A model generated the notes under the pieces. That model was not told the origin of the DNA. It did no database searches and saw nothing but the letters and a program-made list of their open reading frames with translations. From NCBI RefSeq assembly GCF_945952435.1, contig NZ_CAMFHZ010000012.1:35748-99747 (forward strand): a stretch of 64,000 nt of DNA, given 5' to 3'. The stretch is from an uncultured Microbacterium sp. (lineage in GTDB: Bacteria; Actinomycetota; Actinomycetes; Actinomycetales; Microbacteriaceae). Positions 21,848-31,637 of the stretch are shown in pieces. Each line of letters begins with the position of its first letter. Position 1 is the first letter of the stretch. A program made the position numbers and the translations under genes.

Positions 21848-22104
21848 GATCTTTCTCAGGGCAAAGCAGACGGACGCATCCGTCGTGGGTTCGGATCGGC
21901 ATGGGCGTGCGAACGCGCGTCTGTGCGGTTCGCCGGTGCCCCGTCGAAGAACTCCGGGGCCGCTCGGCCGAGTGGATGTGTCGCGCGGCGCCGAAGAGAC
22001 GTCGGCAAGCCAGGCGCGCAACGAATCACTTTATCAGATCCTCGGCATCGGCGCGACTCCCTGTGTCTCACGGCCAGTTCAGGGGTGCGTTCTAAGCTGG
22101 ACGG

Positions 22105-22605
22105 ATGAGCGACTATCTCGTCCGGCCCGCACGGGCTGCCGACGTCCAGGGCATCTACGCACTGCTGGAGCCGCTCGTCGAGCGAAGGATCCTGCTGGGC
22201 AAGGACATCGCCGTCCTCTACGGGGCGGTGCAGGAGTTCGAGGTCGCGGAGGCGGGGGGGCAGCTCATCGGCTGCGGCGCGCTGCACGTCATGTGGGAGG
22301 ACCTGGGCGAGGTGCGCACTCTGCTCGTGCAGGACGAGTGGAAGCATCACGGGGTCGGGCGGGCGATCGTCGAGCGCCTGGAGGAGAACGCCGTCGGCCT
22401 GGGCCTCAGCCGCCTGTTCTGCCTCACGTTCGAGGTGCCGTTCTTCGAGCGCCGCGGCTTCTCGCCCATCGGCGAGCAGGTCGTCGACCCGGACGTCTAC
22501 ACGCAGCTCCTGCGCAGCGGGGACGAGGGTGTCGCCGAGTTCCTCGATCTCGCGCACGTGAAGCCCAACACGCTCGGCAACACACGGATGCTCAAGCGGC
22601 TCTGA
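22105..22605 (+). CDS. Amino-acid N-acetyltransferase (GNAT, ArgA-like)
   Basis: YLVRPARAADVQGIYALLEPLVERRILLGKD...RRGFSPIGEQVVDPDVY. Confidence 0.85.
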   Translation: MSDYLVRPARAADVQGIYALLEPLVERRILLGKDIAVLYGAVQEFEVAEAGGQLIGCGALHVMWEDLGEVRTLLVQDEWKHHGVGRAIVERLEENAVGLGLSRLFCLTFEVPFFERRGFSPIGEQVVDPDVYTQLLRSGDEGVAEFLDLAHVKPNTLGNTRMLKRL

Positions 22606-22641
22606 TCCGGTCGGGTCTCACGGACCCCGTACCCTGGGGGA

Positions 22642-23301
22642 ATGACCCCGCGCCAGTCCGCCGCCGTCTACCGTCGTCGACGCATCGTCGTGCTCGGCGG
22701 GCTGATCGTCGTGCTGGCACTCCTGTTCGCCCTGGTCTGGTTCCTCATCGCCCGCGCGAACGGCGGATCGGATCCGAAGCCGGCGGTCACCCGGTCCGCA
22801 TCGCCGACCGCGACGCCCACGACCCCTCCGACGACCGTTCCGAGCAGCCCTTCGGCGTCCCCCGCGCCGACGAGCACCGCGGACGCCGGGCCTGTGCCCT
22901 GCACCGCGAAGGACGTGCAGGTCAAGGCCGTCACCGACCAGGACTCGTACTCCTCCGACCAGCAGCCGAAGCTGTCGATCTCGCTGACGAACACCGGGTC
23001 CGAGGACTGCACGATGAACGTCGGCACCACCAAGCAGGTGTTCACGATCACGAGCGGAAGCGACACCTGGTGGCGGTCGACGGACTGCCAAGAGAACCCG
23101 AGCGACGCGATCCAGACCATCAAGGCGGGCGCGACCATCACGAGCTCGGCGCCCGTCGTCTGGGATCGCACGCGGTCGAGCACCGACACCTGCGGCGCGA
23201 CGGACCGCCAGCGCGCCCCCGGCGGGGGAGCGTCGTATCAGCTGACGGTCTCGATCGGCGGCTTCGAAAGTGCGAAACCGGTGCAGTTTCTGCTCGATTG
23301 A
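22642..23301 (+). CDS. Membrane-anchored hypothetical protein (DUF4232-like secreted domain)
   Basis: N-terminal TM followed by Ser/Thr/Pro linker and paired cysteines. Confidence 0.7.
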   Translation: MTPRQSAAVYRRRRIVVLGGLIVVLALLFALVWFLIARANGGSDPKPAVTRSASPTATPTTPPTTVPSSPSASPAPTSTADAGPVPCTAKDVQVKAVTDQDSYSSDQQPKLSISLTNTGSEDCTMNVGTTKQVFTITSGSDTWWRSTDCQENPSDAIQTIKAGATITSSAPVVWDRTRSSTDTCGATDRQRAPGGGASYQLTVSIGGFESAKPVQFLLD

Positions 23302-23435
23302 CGGGAATCGTCGCTGTAAGGGTCACCTTTGGGATACCATTGGGAAGTCTTCGAAATCTCGGACGGACAGCCATCCCCAGTGGCTTCGACATATTCAGCG
23401 TCCCCAGCGCATCGTCATCCGTCCCCGAAGGCATC

Positions 23436-23483
23436 GAGGGCCTTCTCGCCAGCCGTCCCCAAGCGTTGGCGATGAAGGCCCTC
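23436..23483. terminator. Long imperfect hairpin just upstream of 23499 CDS
   Basis: GAGGGCCTTCTCGCCA ... TGGCGATGAAGGCCCTC. Confidence 0.5.
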
Positions 23484-23498
23484 TTCTATGCTGGAGCG

Positions 23499-23909
23499 AT
23501 GGCCGCGAAGAAGTCGAGGAAGAAAGCGCCCGCCCGCGAGGAGTTCCGTTCCGAGGCGCTCGCCCAGGCGCTCGAGAAGCAGGACATGGCCGCGGTCGCG
23601 CTCGCTCTGCGCAACGGCAACACGGTCGTTCCGCTGATCCGACCCGGCGCCCGCGACAACCCTCTCGACAGCGGCGAGGTCTGGACCTATCGCGATCCGG
23701 AGACCGGTGACGTCGCGCTCCTGCTGTTCAGCGACGCCGCGAACAAGCCGGCCAACCTGCCGCCGGGTGTCGGCATCTACTCGCCGACGTGGCTGCTGTC
23801 CTTCCTCCGGACGCATCGCGACGTGATCACCACGGTGTTCCTCGACATCGCGGGACCCCATCCCATGCAGGCACCTCCCGAGGAGCTGCTGCGCGCCCTC
23901 GAGGCCTGA
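23499..23909 (+). CDS. SseB-like hypothetical protein
   Basis: AAKKSRKKAPAREEFRSEALAQALEKQDMAAVALALRNGNTVVPLIRP. Confidence 0.65.
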   Translation: MAAKKSRKKAPAREEFRSEALAQALEKQDMAAVALALRNGNTVVPLIRPGARDNPLDSGEVWTYRDPETGDVALLLFSDAANKPANLPPGVGIYSPTWLLSFLRTHRDVITTVFLDIAGPHPMQAPPEELLRALEA

Positions 23910-23921
23910 TCCGCGGATCCG

Positions 23922-25286
23922 TCAGAACGCCGGGATCCCTGCGTCCTCCCGGGGCCTGGGCGCCGCGTGCGTCCTCACTTCGGCGAGAGCGTCGCGGAGC
24001 CGTCCCACCCGGTCGTCGACGACATGCTCGTAGCCGAGCCGTGCGGCCTCGGAGCGTCGCTGCGCGACCTGCGTGACCGGACGCACCTCGCCGGCGAGAC
24101 TCAGCTCGCCGATCGCCGCGAGCGTGCGGGGCACCGCGCGGTCCGAGATCGACCCGGCGACGGCGATCGCGATCGCGAGATCGGCAGCGGGCTCGGTGAA
24201 GCGCACGCCGCCGACGGTCGAGACGTACACGTCCTTGTCGCTGGTCTTGATGCCGACGCGACGTTCGAGCACGGCGAGGACCATCGCCACGCGCGACGAC
24301 TCCAGTCCGTTCACGATGCGGCGCGGATTCGGCGCCTGTGTCGGGATCGTGAGCGCCTGCACTTCGACGGGCATCGCCCTCCTGCCCTCGAGCGCGATCG
24401 CGACGCACGTCCCTGGCTCGGGACGCCCCCGGGAGAGGAACATGCTCGACGGGTCAGGCACTTCTGCGATGCCCGATCCGGTCATCTCGAAGCAGCCGAC
24501 CTCGTCCGTCGGCCCGAAACGATTCTTCAGCGCGCGGACGAAGCGCAGGGAGGTCTGCCGATCGCCTTCGAAGTGGCAGACGACGTCGACGAGGTGCTCG
24601 AGGATCCGCGGTCCGGCGACCTGGCCGTCCTTGGTGACGTGGCCGACGATGACGATCGGCAGATCTCGCTCCTTGGCGACGCGGATGAGCGCGGCGGCGA
24701 CCTCCCGCACCTGCGCCGGTTGCCCCGCCGCCCCATCGGACTGCGCGGAGGCCACGGTCTGCACGGAATCGACGATCACGAGCTCGGGCCGCACCTCGTC
24801 GATGTGCCCGAGGATCGTGCCCAGATCGTTCTCGGCCGCGAGGTAGAGCTCGTCGTGCAGGGCACCCGTGCGCTCCGCGCGGAGGCGCACCTGTGCGGTC
24901 GACTCCTCGCCACTCGCGTACAGCACGCGGCGCCCGGAGCGGGCTCCTGCCGCCGCCACTTCGAGCAGCAGCGTGGACTTGCCGACGCCGGGCTCGCCGC
25001 TCAGCAGGATCGCGGCGCCCGGGACGATTCCGCCGCCCAGCACCCGGTCGAACTCACCCACGCCGCTCGTGCGCCGCGGCGACTCCCGCGACGTGAGCGC
25101 CGTGATCGGGCGCGCCGATCGGGCGGGCGCCGTGGTCTCGACGCGACGGACGATCCCGCTCTGCGCGCTCTGCTCGACGACCGTGCCCCACTGCTGGCAT
25201 TCCCCGCAACGGCCCACCCATTTCGCCGTGGTCCAGCCGCACTCGCTGCACACGTACGCGGGGGGCGAGGGTTTGCGGGAGGCCAT
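23922..25286 (-). CDS. radA: DNA repair protein RadA
   Basis: YVCSECGWTTAKWVGRCGECQQWGTVVE zinc finger; GEPGVGKSTLLLEVA. Confidence 0.97.
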   Translation of the reverse strand: MASRKPSPPAYVCSECGWTTAKWVGRCGECQQWGTVVEQSAQSGIVRRVETTAPARSARPITALTSRESPRRTSGVGEFDRVLGGGIVPGAAILLSGEPGVGKSTLLLEVAAAGARSGRRVLYASGEESTAQVRLRAERTGALHDELYLAAENDLGTILGHIDEVRPELVIVDSVQTVASAQSDGAAGQPAQVREVAAALIRVAKERDLPIVIVGHVTKDGQVAGPRILEHLVDVVCHFEGDRQTSLRFVRALKNRFGPTDEVGCFEMTGSGIAEVPDPSSMFLSRGRPEPGTCVAIALEGRRAMPVEVQALTIPTQAPNPRRIVNGLESSRVAMVLAVLERRVGIKTSDKDVYVSTVGGVRFTEPAADLAIAIAVAGSISDRAVPRTLAAIGELSLAGEVRPVTQVAQRRSEAARLGYEHVVDDRVGRLRDALAEVRTHAAPRPREDAGIPAF

Positions 25287-25418
25287 GGGATCAGGCTAGT
25301 GGGGGCCGCCGACGTCGGCGCCGGGCGTCGGCAATCATCGGCACCGAACCCTTCGGCGCCGAAACCGTCGGCACCGTACCGGCGGTCGGCGGAGACGGAC
25401 CTGCCGTAGTGTCGAGGA

Positions 25419-25955
25419 ATGATCTCCAGCGGCTGGACCCCGGACGTCGCCGTCCTCATCCTGAGACTCCTCATCGGCCTGGTGATCGCCGTGCACGGGC
25501 TGGACAAGTTCCTGGGCAAGGGCGGGATCCACGGACGTGCGGCCTGGTTCGACCGCATCGGCATGCGACCGGGCCTGCTCAACGCGCGTGCGGCCGCCAC
25601 CGTCGAGGTACTGGCGGGACTGGGCCTCGCGGCGGGCGTGCTCACGCCGCTTCCCGCCGCCGGCGTCGTGGCGCTGATGATCGTCGCCGTCCGCACCGCC
25701 ACGGGGAAGAACGGCTTCTTCGTCACCACCAGCGGCTGGGAGTACAACCTCGTCCTCGCCGTCGTGCCGATCGCCATCGCGCTCCTCGGGCCGGGACGGA
25801 TCAGCATCGACCACCTCCTCTTCGCGCACACACCGCTCGCGGCGGCGCTGTCCGGATGGGGGGCGTTCGCGATCGCGGTGGTGCTCGGGGCCGTCGGCGG
25901 GATCGGGCAGCTCCTCCTCTTCTACCGTCCGCGGCCGGAAGCGAGCGCCTCATGA
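25419..25955 (+). CDS. DoxX family protein
   Basis: ILRLLIGLVIAVHGLDKFLGKGGIHGRAAWFDRIGMRPG. Confidence 0.85.
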   Translation: MISSGWTPDVAVLILRLLIGLVIAVHGLDKFLGKGGIHGRAAWFDRIGMRPGLLNARAAATVEVLAGLGLAAGVLTPLPAAGVVALMIVAVRTATGKNGFFVTTSGWEYNLVLAVVPIAIALLGPGRISIDHLLFAHTPLAAALSGWGAFAIAVVLGAVGGIGQLLLFYRPRPEASAS

Positions 25956-27184
25956 GCCCCGCACCCGGGTATCGCACGGTCGAGGAGCAGGTCGCCCGCG
26001 TGCTCGCGGCGGTGCGGCCCCGCGACCCGGAGACCGTGCCGCTCGCGGACGCGGCGGGGCGGGTGCTGGCCGCCGACGCCCGCGCGCGGAACGCCGTCCC
26101 GGTGTTCGACAACTCCGCGATGGACGGCTTCGCCGTGCGCTACGCCGACGTCGCGACCGCGACCCCCGGTGCGCCGGTGACTCTGCGCGTGGCCGGGGAC
26201 CTGCCCGCCGGCAGCCCCGCGGATCCTCCGCTCGACCCCGGCACGGCGATCCGGATCATGACCGGGGCCGCGATCCCCACCCAGGCCGACGCGGTCGTGC
26301 CCTTCGAGGACACGGCAGGCGGTCTCGCGGACTCGATGCGGACCGCCGTGGTGCTCCGCGCTCCCGCGTCCCCGGGGACGAACGTGCGTCGCGCGGGGGC
26401 CGATGCCGCGGTCGGCGCCGTCGTGCAGGAGGCCGGCACTCTTCTGGGCGCGCGTCAGCTCTCCGCCCTGGCCTCGGTGGGGATCGCCGAGGTCGTGGTC
26501 GCCCGTCGTCCGCGCGTCGTCGTCGCCGCGACCGGATCCGAGCTCGTCCCGCCCGGGACGCCGCTCGAACGCGGCCAGATCCCGGAATCGAACTCGATCC
26601 TGCTCGCCGCGCTCGCGACCGAGGCGGGGGCCGAGGTCGTCCTCCGCACGGTCGTCGGCGATGAGGGCGACGGCCCGGCCGAGGTCGTCGCGCTCGCGGC
26701 CGCGCGCGGAGCGGACGTCGTGATCTTCTCCGGCGGGGTGAGCGCCGGCGCCTACGAACCGGTGCGCCAGAGCCTGGCGGGCGCGATGGAGTTCGGCCCC
26801 GTCGCGATGCAGCCCGGGAAGCCGCAGGGCTTCGGGGCCACGGCCGAAGGCATGCTGCTCTTCGGCCTCCCGGGCAACCCCGTCAGCTCGGCGGTCTCGT
26901 TCGAGGTGTTCGTGCGCCCGGCGCTCCTGCGCCTCCTGGGCCGCCCGGAGCAGCGGATCCTGCGACGGCTGCCGGCGGGCGCGGCCTGGCGCACCCCGCC
27001 CGGGCGGCGTCAGTACCTTCCGGCGGTGGTGGACGCCGACGGGCGGGTGGTTCCGGCCGCGCGCGGCGGATCCGGATCGCATCTCTCCGTGGGCCTCGGC
27101 GGCGCCACCGCCTACGCCATCGTGCCCGCGGATGTCGACGAGGTGCGCGAGGGCGACGTGCTCGACGTGCTGGAGCTGGGCTGA
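25952..27184 (+). CDS. moeA: Molybdopterin molybdotransferase MoeA
   Basis: PVFDNSAMDGFAVRYADV; IMTGAAIPTQADAVVPFED; ATGSELVPPG; GLPGNPVSSAVSFE. Confidence 0.97.
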   Translation: MSPAPGYRTVEEQVARVLAAVRPRDPETVPLADAAGRVLAADARARNAVPVFDNSAMDGFAVRYADVATATPGAPVTLRVAGDLPAGSPADPPLDPGTAIRIMTGAAIPTQADAVVPFEDTAGGLADSMRTAVVLRAPASPGTNVRRAGADAAVGAVVQEAGTLLGARQLSALASVGIAEVVVARRPRVVVAATGSELVPPGTPLERGQIPESNSILLAALATEAGAEVVLRTVVGDEGDGPAEVVALAAARGADVVIFSGGVSAGAYEPVRQSLAGAMEFGPVAMQPGKPQGFGATAEGMLLFGLPGNPVSSAVSFEVFVRPALLRLLGRPEQRILRRLPAGAAWRTPPGRRQYLPAVVDADGRVVPAARGGSGSHLSVGLGGATAYAIVPADVDEVREGDVLDVLELG

Positions 27185-27189
27185 GCGCG

Positions 27190-27852
27190 ATGGCGGGGAC
27201 GGCGGCCGTGGTGCTCGTCGGAGGTCGCGCACGGCGTCTCGGCGGTACGGTCAAGCCGCTGCTGACGCTCGGTGGCGAGACGCTGCTCGCGCGGATCGTC
27301 GGGGCGCTGACCGTGGCACGGGTCGTGCCGATCGTCGCGGTCGGCCCCCGCCTGGACGACGCCGACGTGATCCGGGTACGGGAGGAACCGCCCTTCGGCG
27401 GCCCGGTCGCGGCGGTCGCGGCCGCGGTCGGGAGCGGCGCGCTGGACGGATCGGCGTGGGTGCTGCTCCTGGCCGGGGACCTCGTGCATCCGGACCGGCT
27501 CGTCGCCCGGTTGCAGGAGGAGACCGCATCGGTCGCCGACGAGGTGCAGGCGGTCGTGCCGCGCGCGGGCACGCAGGCGCAGTGGCTCTCCGGCGCCTAC
27601 CGCACGTCCGCGCTCGTCCGGGCGCTCGCCCGCGCGCGCGTCGATCGGGACACGCTGGACGGGATGTCGTGCCGAGCGCTGCTCGAAGGGCTCGCCGTCC
27701 GCTGGATCGTGGACGAGGATGGCAGCACGGACGACATCGACACCCCGGAGGACTTGGAGCGCGCCCGTTCCGCACACCAGGAGGCGGGCGGAATGAGGGC
27801 TATTCCGGAGAGCCGGACCGAGAACCGGATCGACAGCGAGGAGAGAGCATGA
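27190..27852 (+). CDS. mobA: Molybdenum cofactor guanylyltransferase
   Basis: VLVGGRARRLGGTVKPLLTLGGETLLARI; follows moeA. Confidence 0.9.
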   Translation: MAGTAAVVLVGGRARRLGGTVKPLLTLGGETLLARIVGALTVARVVPIVAVGPRLDDADVIRVREEPPFGGPVAAVAAAVGSGALDGSAWVLLLAGDLVHPDRLVARLQEETASVADEVQAVVPRAGTQAQWLSGAYRTSALVRALARARVDRDTLDGMSCRALLEGLAVRWIVDEDGSTDDIDTPEDLERARSAHQEAGGMRAIPESRTENRIDSEERA

Positions 27853-28130
27853 CCGAGAACGCCGACAAGAACAGGACGCTTCCGCCCGAAGCCCTCGACG
27901 CCTGGGCGGCGGAGCTCCGCGAACGCTTCGGCCTCGCCGAGGAGGATCTGCCGATCGCGCTGATCCTGGATCTCGCCCGCGACGTCGCGAACGGGGTGGC
28001 CCGCCCCGCCGCGCCGTTCAGCGCCTTCGTCGCGGGGCTCGTCGCGGGGCGCGCGGGCGGTGCTCCCGGAGACGTGCGCGCCGCGGTCGCCGCGATCTCG
28101 GAGCTCGCCCTCGCGCACGGGAACGCCTGA
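27849..28130 (+). CDS. DUF6457 domain protein
   Basis: LDAWAAELRERFGLAEEDLPIALILDLARDVANGVARPAAP; overlaps mobA by 4 bp. Confidence 0.75.
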   Translation: MTENADKNRTLPPEALDAWAAELRERFGLAEEDLPIALILDLARDVANGVARPAAPFSAFVAGLVAGRAGGAPGDVRAAVAAISELALAHGNA

Positions 28131-28254
28131 CCGGCCGCGGGGCGCTCGGGCGATCCCGTTGCCGAATGGTGTCCATCCGAAGGTCCTATCGCACCGGGGA
28201 TTATTCACGGCCGGAGGGTGTTCCTGTGACCCGGCACGATGCGACGATGAAGTC

Positions 28255-28887
28255 ATGTCCAGTGCCGCGCCCGTCTGCGGGCCGATCTCCAGCTACTCCC
28301 GGGTGCGCATCCTGCACCTGCTCTTCGAGGCGAGCGCCTCGAAGACGCGCCCGGAGCGGACGATCGCCGAGCTCTGCGCCGAGACCGGGCTGCACCCCAA
28401 CACGATCCGGGAGCATCTGCAACGCCTCATCGAGGGCGGCTCCGTGATCCAGACGACCGAGCACCGCACCGTCCGCGGCCGGCCCCGCGCGCTCTACGCC
28501 GCCGCGGGCGCGTCCAGCCCGATCGCGCGACGCAAGGCGGACGACGCCGCGCGTCGAGGCGATCTGGTGCGCCGTGCGCTGCACACGCCGCAATCCGGCC
28601 TCGCCCCCGAGGCCGTCTCCCAGCTGGACGCGCTCGTCGAACACCTGGAGGAGAGCGGCTTCGAACCGATCGTGGACGAGAGCCGCCTCACGGTCGAGCT
28701 CACGCCCTGCCCTCATGCCGCATCCCGACCGGAGCATCGCCCCGTGCTGTGCCAGGTCCATCTGGGCCTCATGCAGGGGGTGCTCGCGGCTGCCGGTGGC
28801 CCGCTCACCGCGCGCTGCGTGCGCTCGGCCGCCCATCCGGAGGAATGCACCGTCGACCTCGACCTCGCCCTCGACCTGGACCGCTGA
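28255..28887 (+). CDS. ArsR/SufR-like winged-helix regulator upstream of cydAB
   Basis: TIAELCAETGLHPNTIREHLQRLIEGGSVIQTTEHRTVRGRPRALYAA; C-terminal CPHAASRPEHRPVLC. Confidence 0.85.
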   Translation: MSSAAPVCGPISSYSRVRILHLLFEASASKTRPERTIAELCAETGLHPNTIREHLQRLIEGGSVIQTTEHRTVRGRPRALYAAAGASSPIARRKADDAARRGDLVRRALHTPQSGLAPEAVSQLDALVEHLEESGFEPIVDESRLTVELTPCPHAASRPEHRPVLCQVHLGLMQGVLAAAGGPLTARCVRSAAHPEECTVDLDLALDLDR

Positions 28888-28897
28888 GGAGATCCGC

Positions 28898-30310
28898 ATG
28901 GAATGGCTCGACCCGCTCGTCCTCTCCCGCTGGCAGTTCGGCCTGACGACCGTCTACCACTACCTGTTCGTGCCGCTCACGATCGGCATGGTGACGGTCA
29001 CCGCGATCTTCCAGACGGCCTGGGTCCGCACCGCGAAGATCGAGTACCTGCACCTGACGCGCTTCTTCGGGAAGATCTTCCTCATCAACTTCGCGATGGG
29101 CGTCGTCACCGGCATCGTGCAGGAGTTCCAGTTCGGCATGAACTGGTCGGACTACTCGCGCTTCGTCGGCGACGTGTTCGGCGCACCGCTCGCCTTCGAG
29201 GGGCTGCTCGCGTTCTTCCTCGAGGCGACGTTCATCGGACTCTGGATCTTCGGGTGGGACCGGTTGCCGAAGCGCGTGCACCTGCTCACGATCTGGGGCA
29301 CCGCGATCGGCACGATCCTGTCGGCGTACTTCATCATCGCCGCCAACGCGTTCATGCAGAACCCGGTGGGCTACACCTACAACGCCGCGACGAACCGCGC
29401 CGAGCTCACCGATTTCGGTGCCCTGCTGACGAACAAGGTCGCGCTGGCGGCATTCCCGCACACGATCTTCGGCGCGTTCATGCTCGCGACGGGCGTCGTG
29501 ATCTCGGTCTCCGCGTGGCACCTCGCGCGTGGTCAGCACGTCGACACGATGCGGAAGTCCCTGAAGTTCGGGCTCTGGGGGATCCTCGTCGCCACGGCGG
29601 GCGTGGTCCTGACCGGCGATCAGCTCGGCCTCGCGATGGTGAGCACGCAGCCGATGAAGATGGCCGCCGCGGAGGCGATGTTCAACTCCTCGTGCGGCGC
29701 CGACGCCTCGTTCTCGCTGTTCTCGATCGGAACCCCCGACGGCACGGGCGAGATCTGGTCCCTCCGTGTGCCCTACCTGCTCGCGTTCCTGTCCACCCAC
29801 GATCTCAACGGCTGCGTCGAGGGGATCAACGACCTCAATGCGCAGTACGCCCAGCAGTTCTCCTCCACGGGGCTCACCGACTTCGCTCCCGTCCTGTGGG
29901 TGACGTACTGGGCGTTCCGGTGGATGATCGGCCTCGGCATGCTGCACGCCCTCATCGCCCTCGTCGGGCTCTGGATCACCCGCAAGGGTGCCGCCAAGCC
30001 GCCGGCGCGCTGGATGTGGAACATCGCGATCTACTCCTTCCCGCTCTCTCTGGGCGCCAACATCGTCGGCTGGGTCTTCACCGAGATGGGGCGGCAGCCC
30101 TGGATCGTGTTCAGCCTGATGACGACGAAGAACGGCGTCTCGCCGGGGGTGAGCGGGGTCGAAGTGCTCATCTCGCTGATCGCCTTCACCGCGATCTACG
30201 CGGCGCTCGCCGTCGTCGAGATCGGACTCATCGTGAAGGCCGCCAAGAAGGGGCCCGACACCACCGAGACCCACGACGAGGACGCGCCGGTCGCGTCGGT
30301 CGTCTACTGA
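28898..30310 (+). CDS. cydA: Cytochrome bd ubiquinol oxidase subunit I
   Basis: LDPLVLSRWQFGLTTVYHYLFVPLTIGM; GWVFTEMGRQPW. Confidence 0.97.
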   Translation: MEWLDPLVLSRWQFGLTTVYHYLFVPLTIGMVTVTAIFQTAWVRTAKIEYLHLTRFFGKIFLINFAMGVVTGIVQEFQFGMNWSDYSRFVGDVFGAPLAFEGLLAFFLEATFIGLWIFGWDRLPKRVHLLTIWGTAIGTILSAYFIIAANAFMQNPVGYTYNAATNRAELTDFGALLTNKVALAAFPHTIFGAFMLATGVVISVSAWHLARGQHVDTMRKSLKFGLWGILVATAGVVLTGDQLGLAMVSTQPMKMAAAEAMFNSSCGADASFSLFSIGTPDGTGEIWSLRVPYLLAFLSTHDLNGCVEGINDLNAQYAQQFSSTGLTDFAPVLWVTYWAFRWMIGLGMLHALIALVGLWITRKGAAKPPARWMWNIAIYSFPLSLGANIVGWVFTEMGRQPWIVFSLMTTKNGVSPGVSGVEVLISLIAFTAIYAALAVVEIGLIVKAAKKGPDTTETHDEDAPVASVVY

Positions 30311-30323
30311 GGAAGGCACGGAC

Positions 30324-31349
30324 ATGGATCTCGCCACGCTCTGGTTCTGGATCGTCGCCCTGTTCTTCGTGGGCTACTTCGTCCTCGACGGCTTCGACTT
30401 CGGCGTCGGCATGTCGCTGCCCTTCCTCGGGAAGGACGAGGTGTCGCGCCGACAGGTCATCAACACGATCGGCCCGATCTGGGACCTCAACGAGACCTGG
30501 GTGATCGTCGCGGGCGCCTGCCTGTTCGCCTCGTTCCCCGAGTGGTACGCCTCCCTGTTCAGCGGGTTCTACCTGCCGCTGCTGCTGATCCTGCTCGCCT
30601 TGATCCTGCGCGGGGTCTCGTTCGAGTACCGGCACCAGCGGGACGATCCACGCTGGAAGCGCCGCTTCGACGCGATGATCGTGATCGGATCCGCCGTACC
30701 CGCCCTCCTCTGGGGCGTCGCCTTCGGCAACATCGTGCAGGGCGTCGCGCTCGACGAGCGTCACGTCTTCCGGGGAACCGTGTTCGACCTGCTGAACCCC
30801 TACGGGCTGCTCGTGGGCGTCACCACGCTGCTGCTCTTCTTCCTGCACGGAGTGCACTTCGTCGCCCTTAAGACGGACGGGCCGGTGCACGAGGGCGCGC
30901 GCCGTCTCGCACGGCGGACCGCGATCCCCACCATCGTCGTCGCGGCGGCGACCGTCGTCTGGACGATCGCGATCGCGGCAGGCCGACCGTCGCTGCTGGC
31001 CGGCGTGATCCTGTTCGGCGCGGTGGCCGCGGTCGCCCTGATCGCCTCCGCGCTGCTCTCACGGCGCGGCCGTGACGGCTGGGCGTTCGCGACCGGGGTC
31101 GTCGTGATCCTCAGCGCCGTGCTCATGCTGTTCTCCGCGCTGTTCCCGAACGTGCTGCCGTCGACGATCGATGCCGCGAACTCGCTCACGATCCAGAACG
31201 CGTCGAGCACGCCGTACACGCTGCAGATCATGAGCTGGACCGCTCTGGTCGCCATGCCGCTCGTGCTGGCGTACCAGGCCTGGACCTACTGGGTGTTCCG
31301 CAAGAGGGTGCGCCGATCGACGATCGAAGCCGCGCCGGCGCACGCGTGA
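30324..31349 (+). CDS. cydB: Cytochrome bd ubiquinol oxidase subunit II
   Basis: LATLWFWIVALFFVGYFVLDGFDFGVGMSLPFL. Confidence 0.97.
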   Translation: MDLATLWFWIVALFFVGYFVLDGFDFGVGMSLPFLGKDEVSRRQVINTIGPIWDLNETWVIVAGACLFASFPEWYASLFSGFYLPLLLILLALILRGVSFEYRHQRDDPRWKRRFDAMIVIGSAVPALLWGVAFGNIVQGVALDERHVFRGTVFDLLNPYGLLVGVTTLLLFFLHGVHFVALKTDGPVHEGARRLARRTAIPTIVVAAATVVWTIAIAAGRPSLLAGVILFGAVAAVALIASALLSRRGRDGWAFATGVVVILSAVLMLFSALFPNVLPSTIDAANSLTIQNASSTPYTLQIMSWTALVAMPLVLAYQAWTYWVFRKRVRRSTIEAAPAHA

Positions 31350-31464
31350 CGTCGTTGGATCCGACCGTCGGGCGTGCGGCGCGATCGCGGTCCGGGGCTG
31401 TCGCGCGAGGACGTGCGGAGCGCGACCGGGAGCGGCGATCCGGGCGGAGGCGCGTTTCGTCTCG

Positions 31465-31632
31465 CTCCGCCTGCGGCGGTGCTCGCTCAACGACCCCGGG
31501 GGTGGGCTCCGTGGGCGGGGGTGCTCGCTCAACGACCCCGGGGGTGGGCTCCGCCTGCGGGGGTGCTCGCTCGATGATGCCGGGGGTGGGCTCCGCCTGC
31601 GGGGGTGCTCGCTCGACGGGTCCGGGGCGGTG
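31465..31632. repeat. 4 x 42-bp tandem repeat array (VNTR-like) fused to a GTTTCGTCTCGCT repeat arm
   Basis: Units at 31465-31506, 31507-31548, 31549-31590, 31591-31632; consensus CTCCGCCTGCGGGGGTGCTCGCTCAACGACCCCGGGGGTGGG. Confidence 0.9.
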
Positions 31633-31637
31633 ACGCG

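Noticed and set aside
31465-31632. CRISPR array
   Set aside because: The 42-bp units are directly abutting with no unique spacers and no cas genes nearby: a tandem VNTR, not CRISPR.
31346-31633. ORF between cydB and cydDC as a firm protein gene
   Set aside because: Its coding content is largely repeat-derived; translation-coupling geometry is noted in findings but not enough to annotate a CDS.
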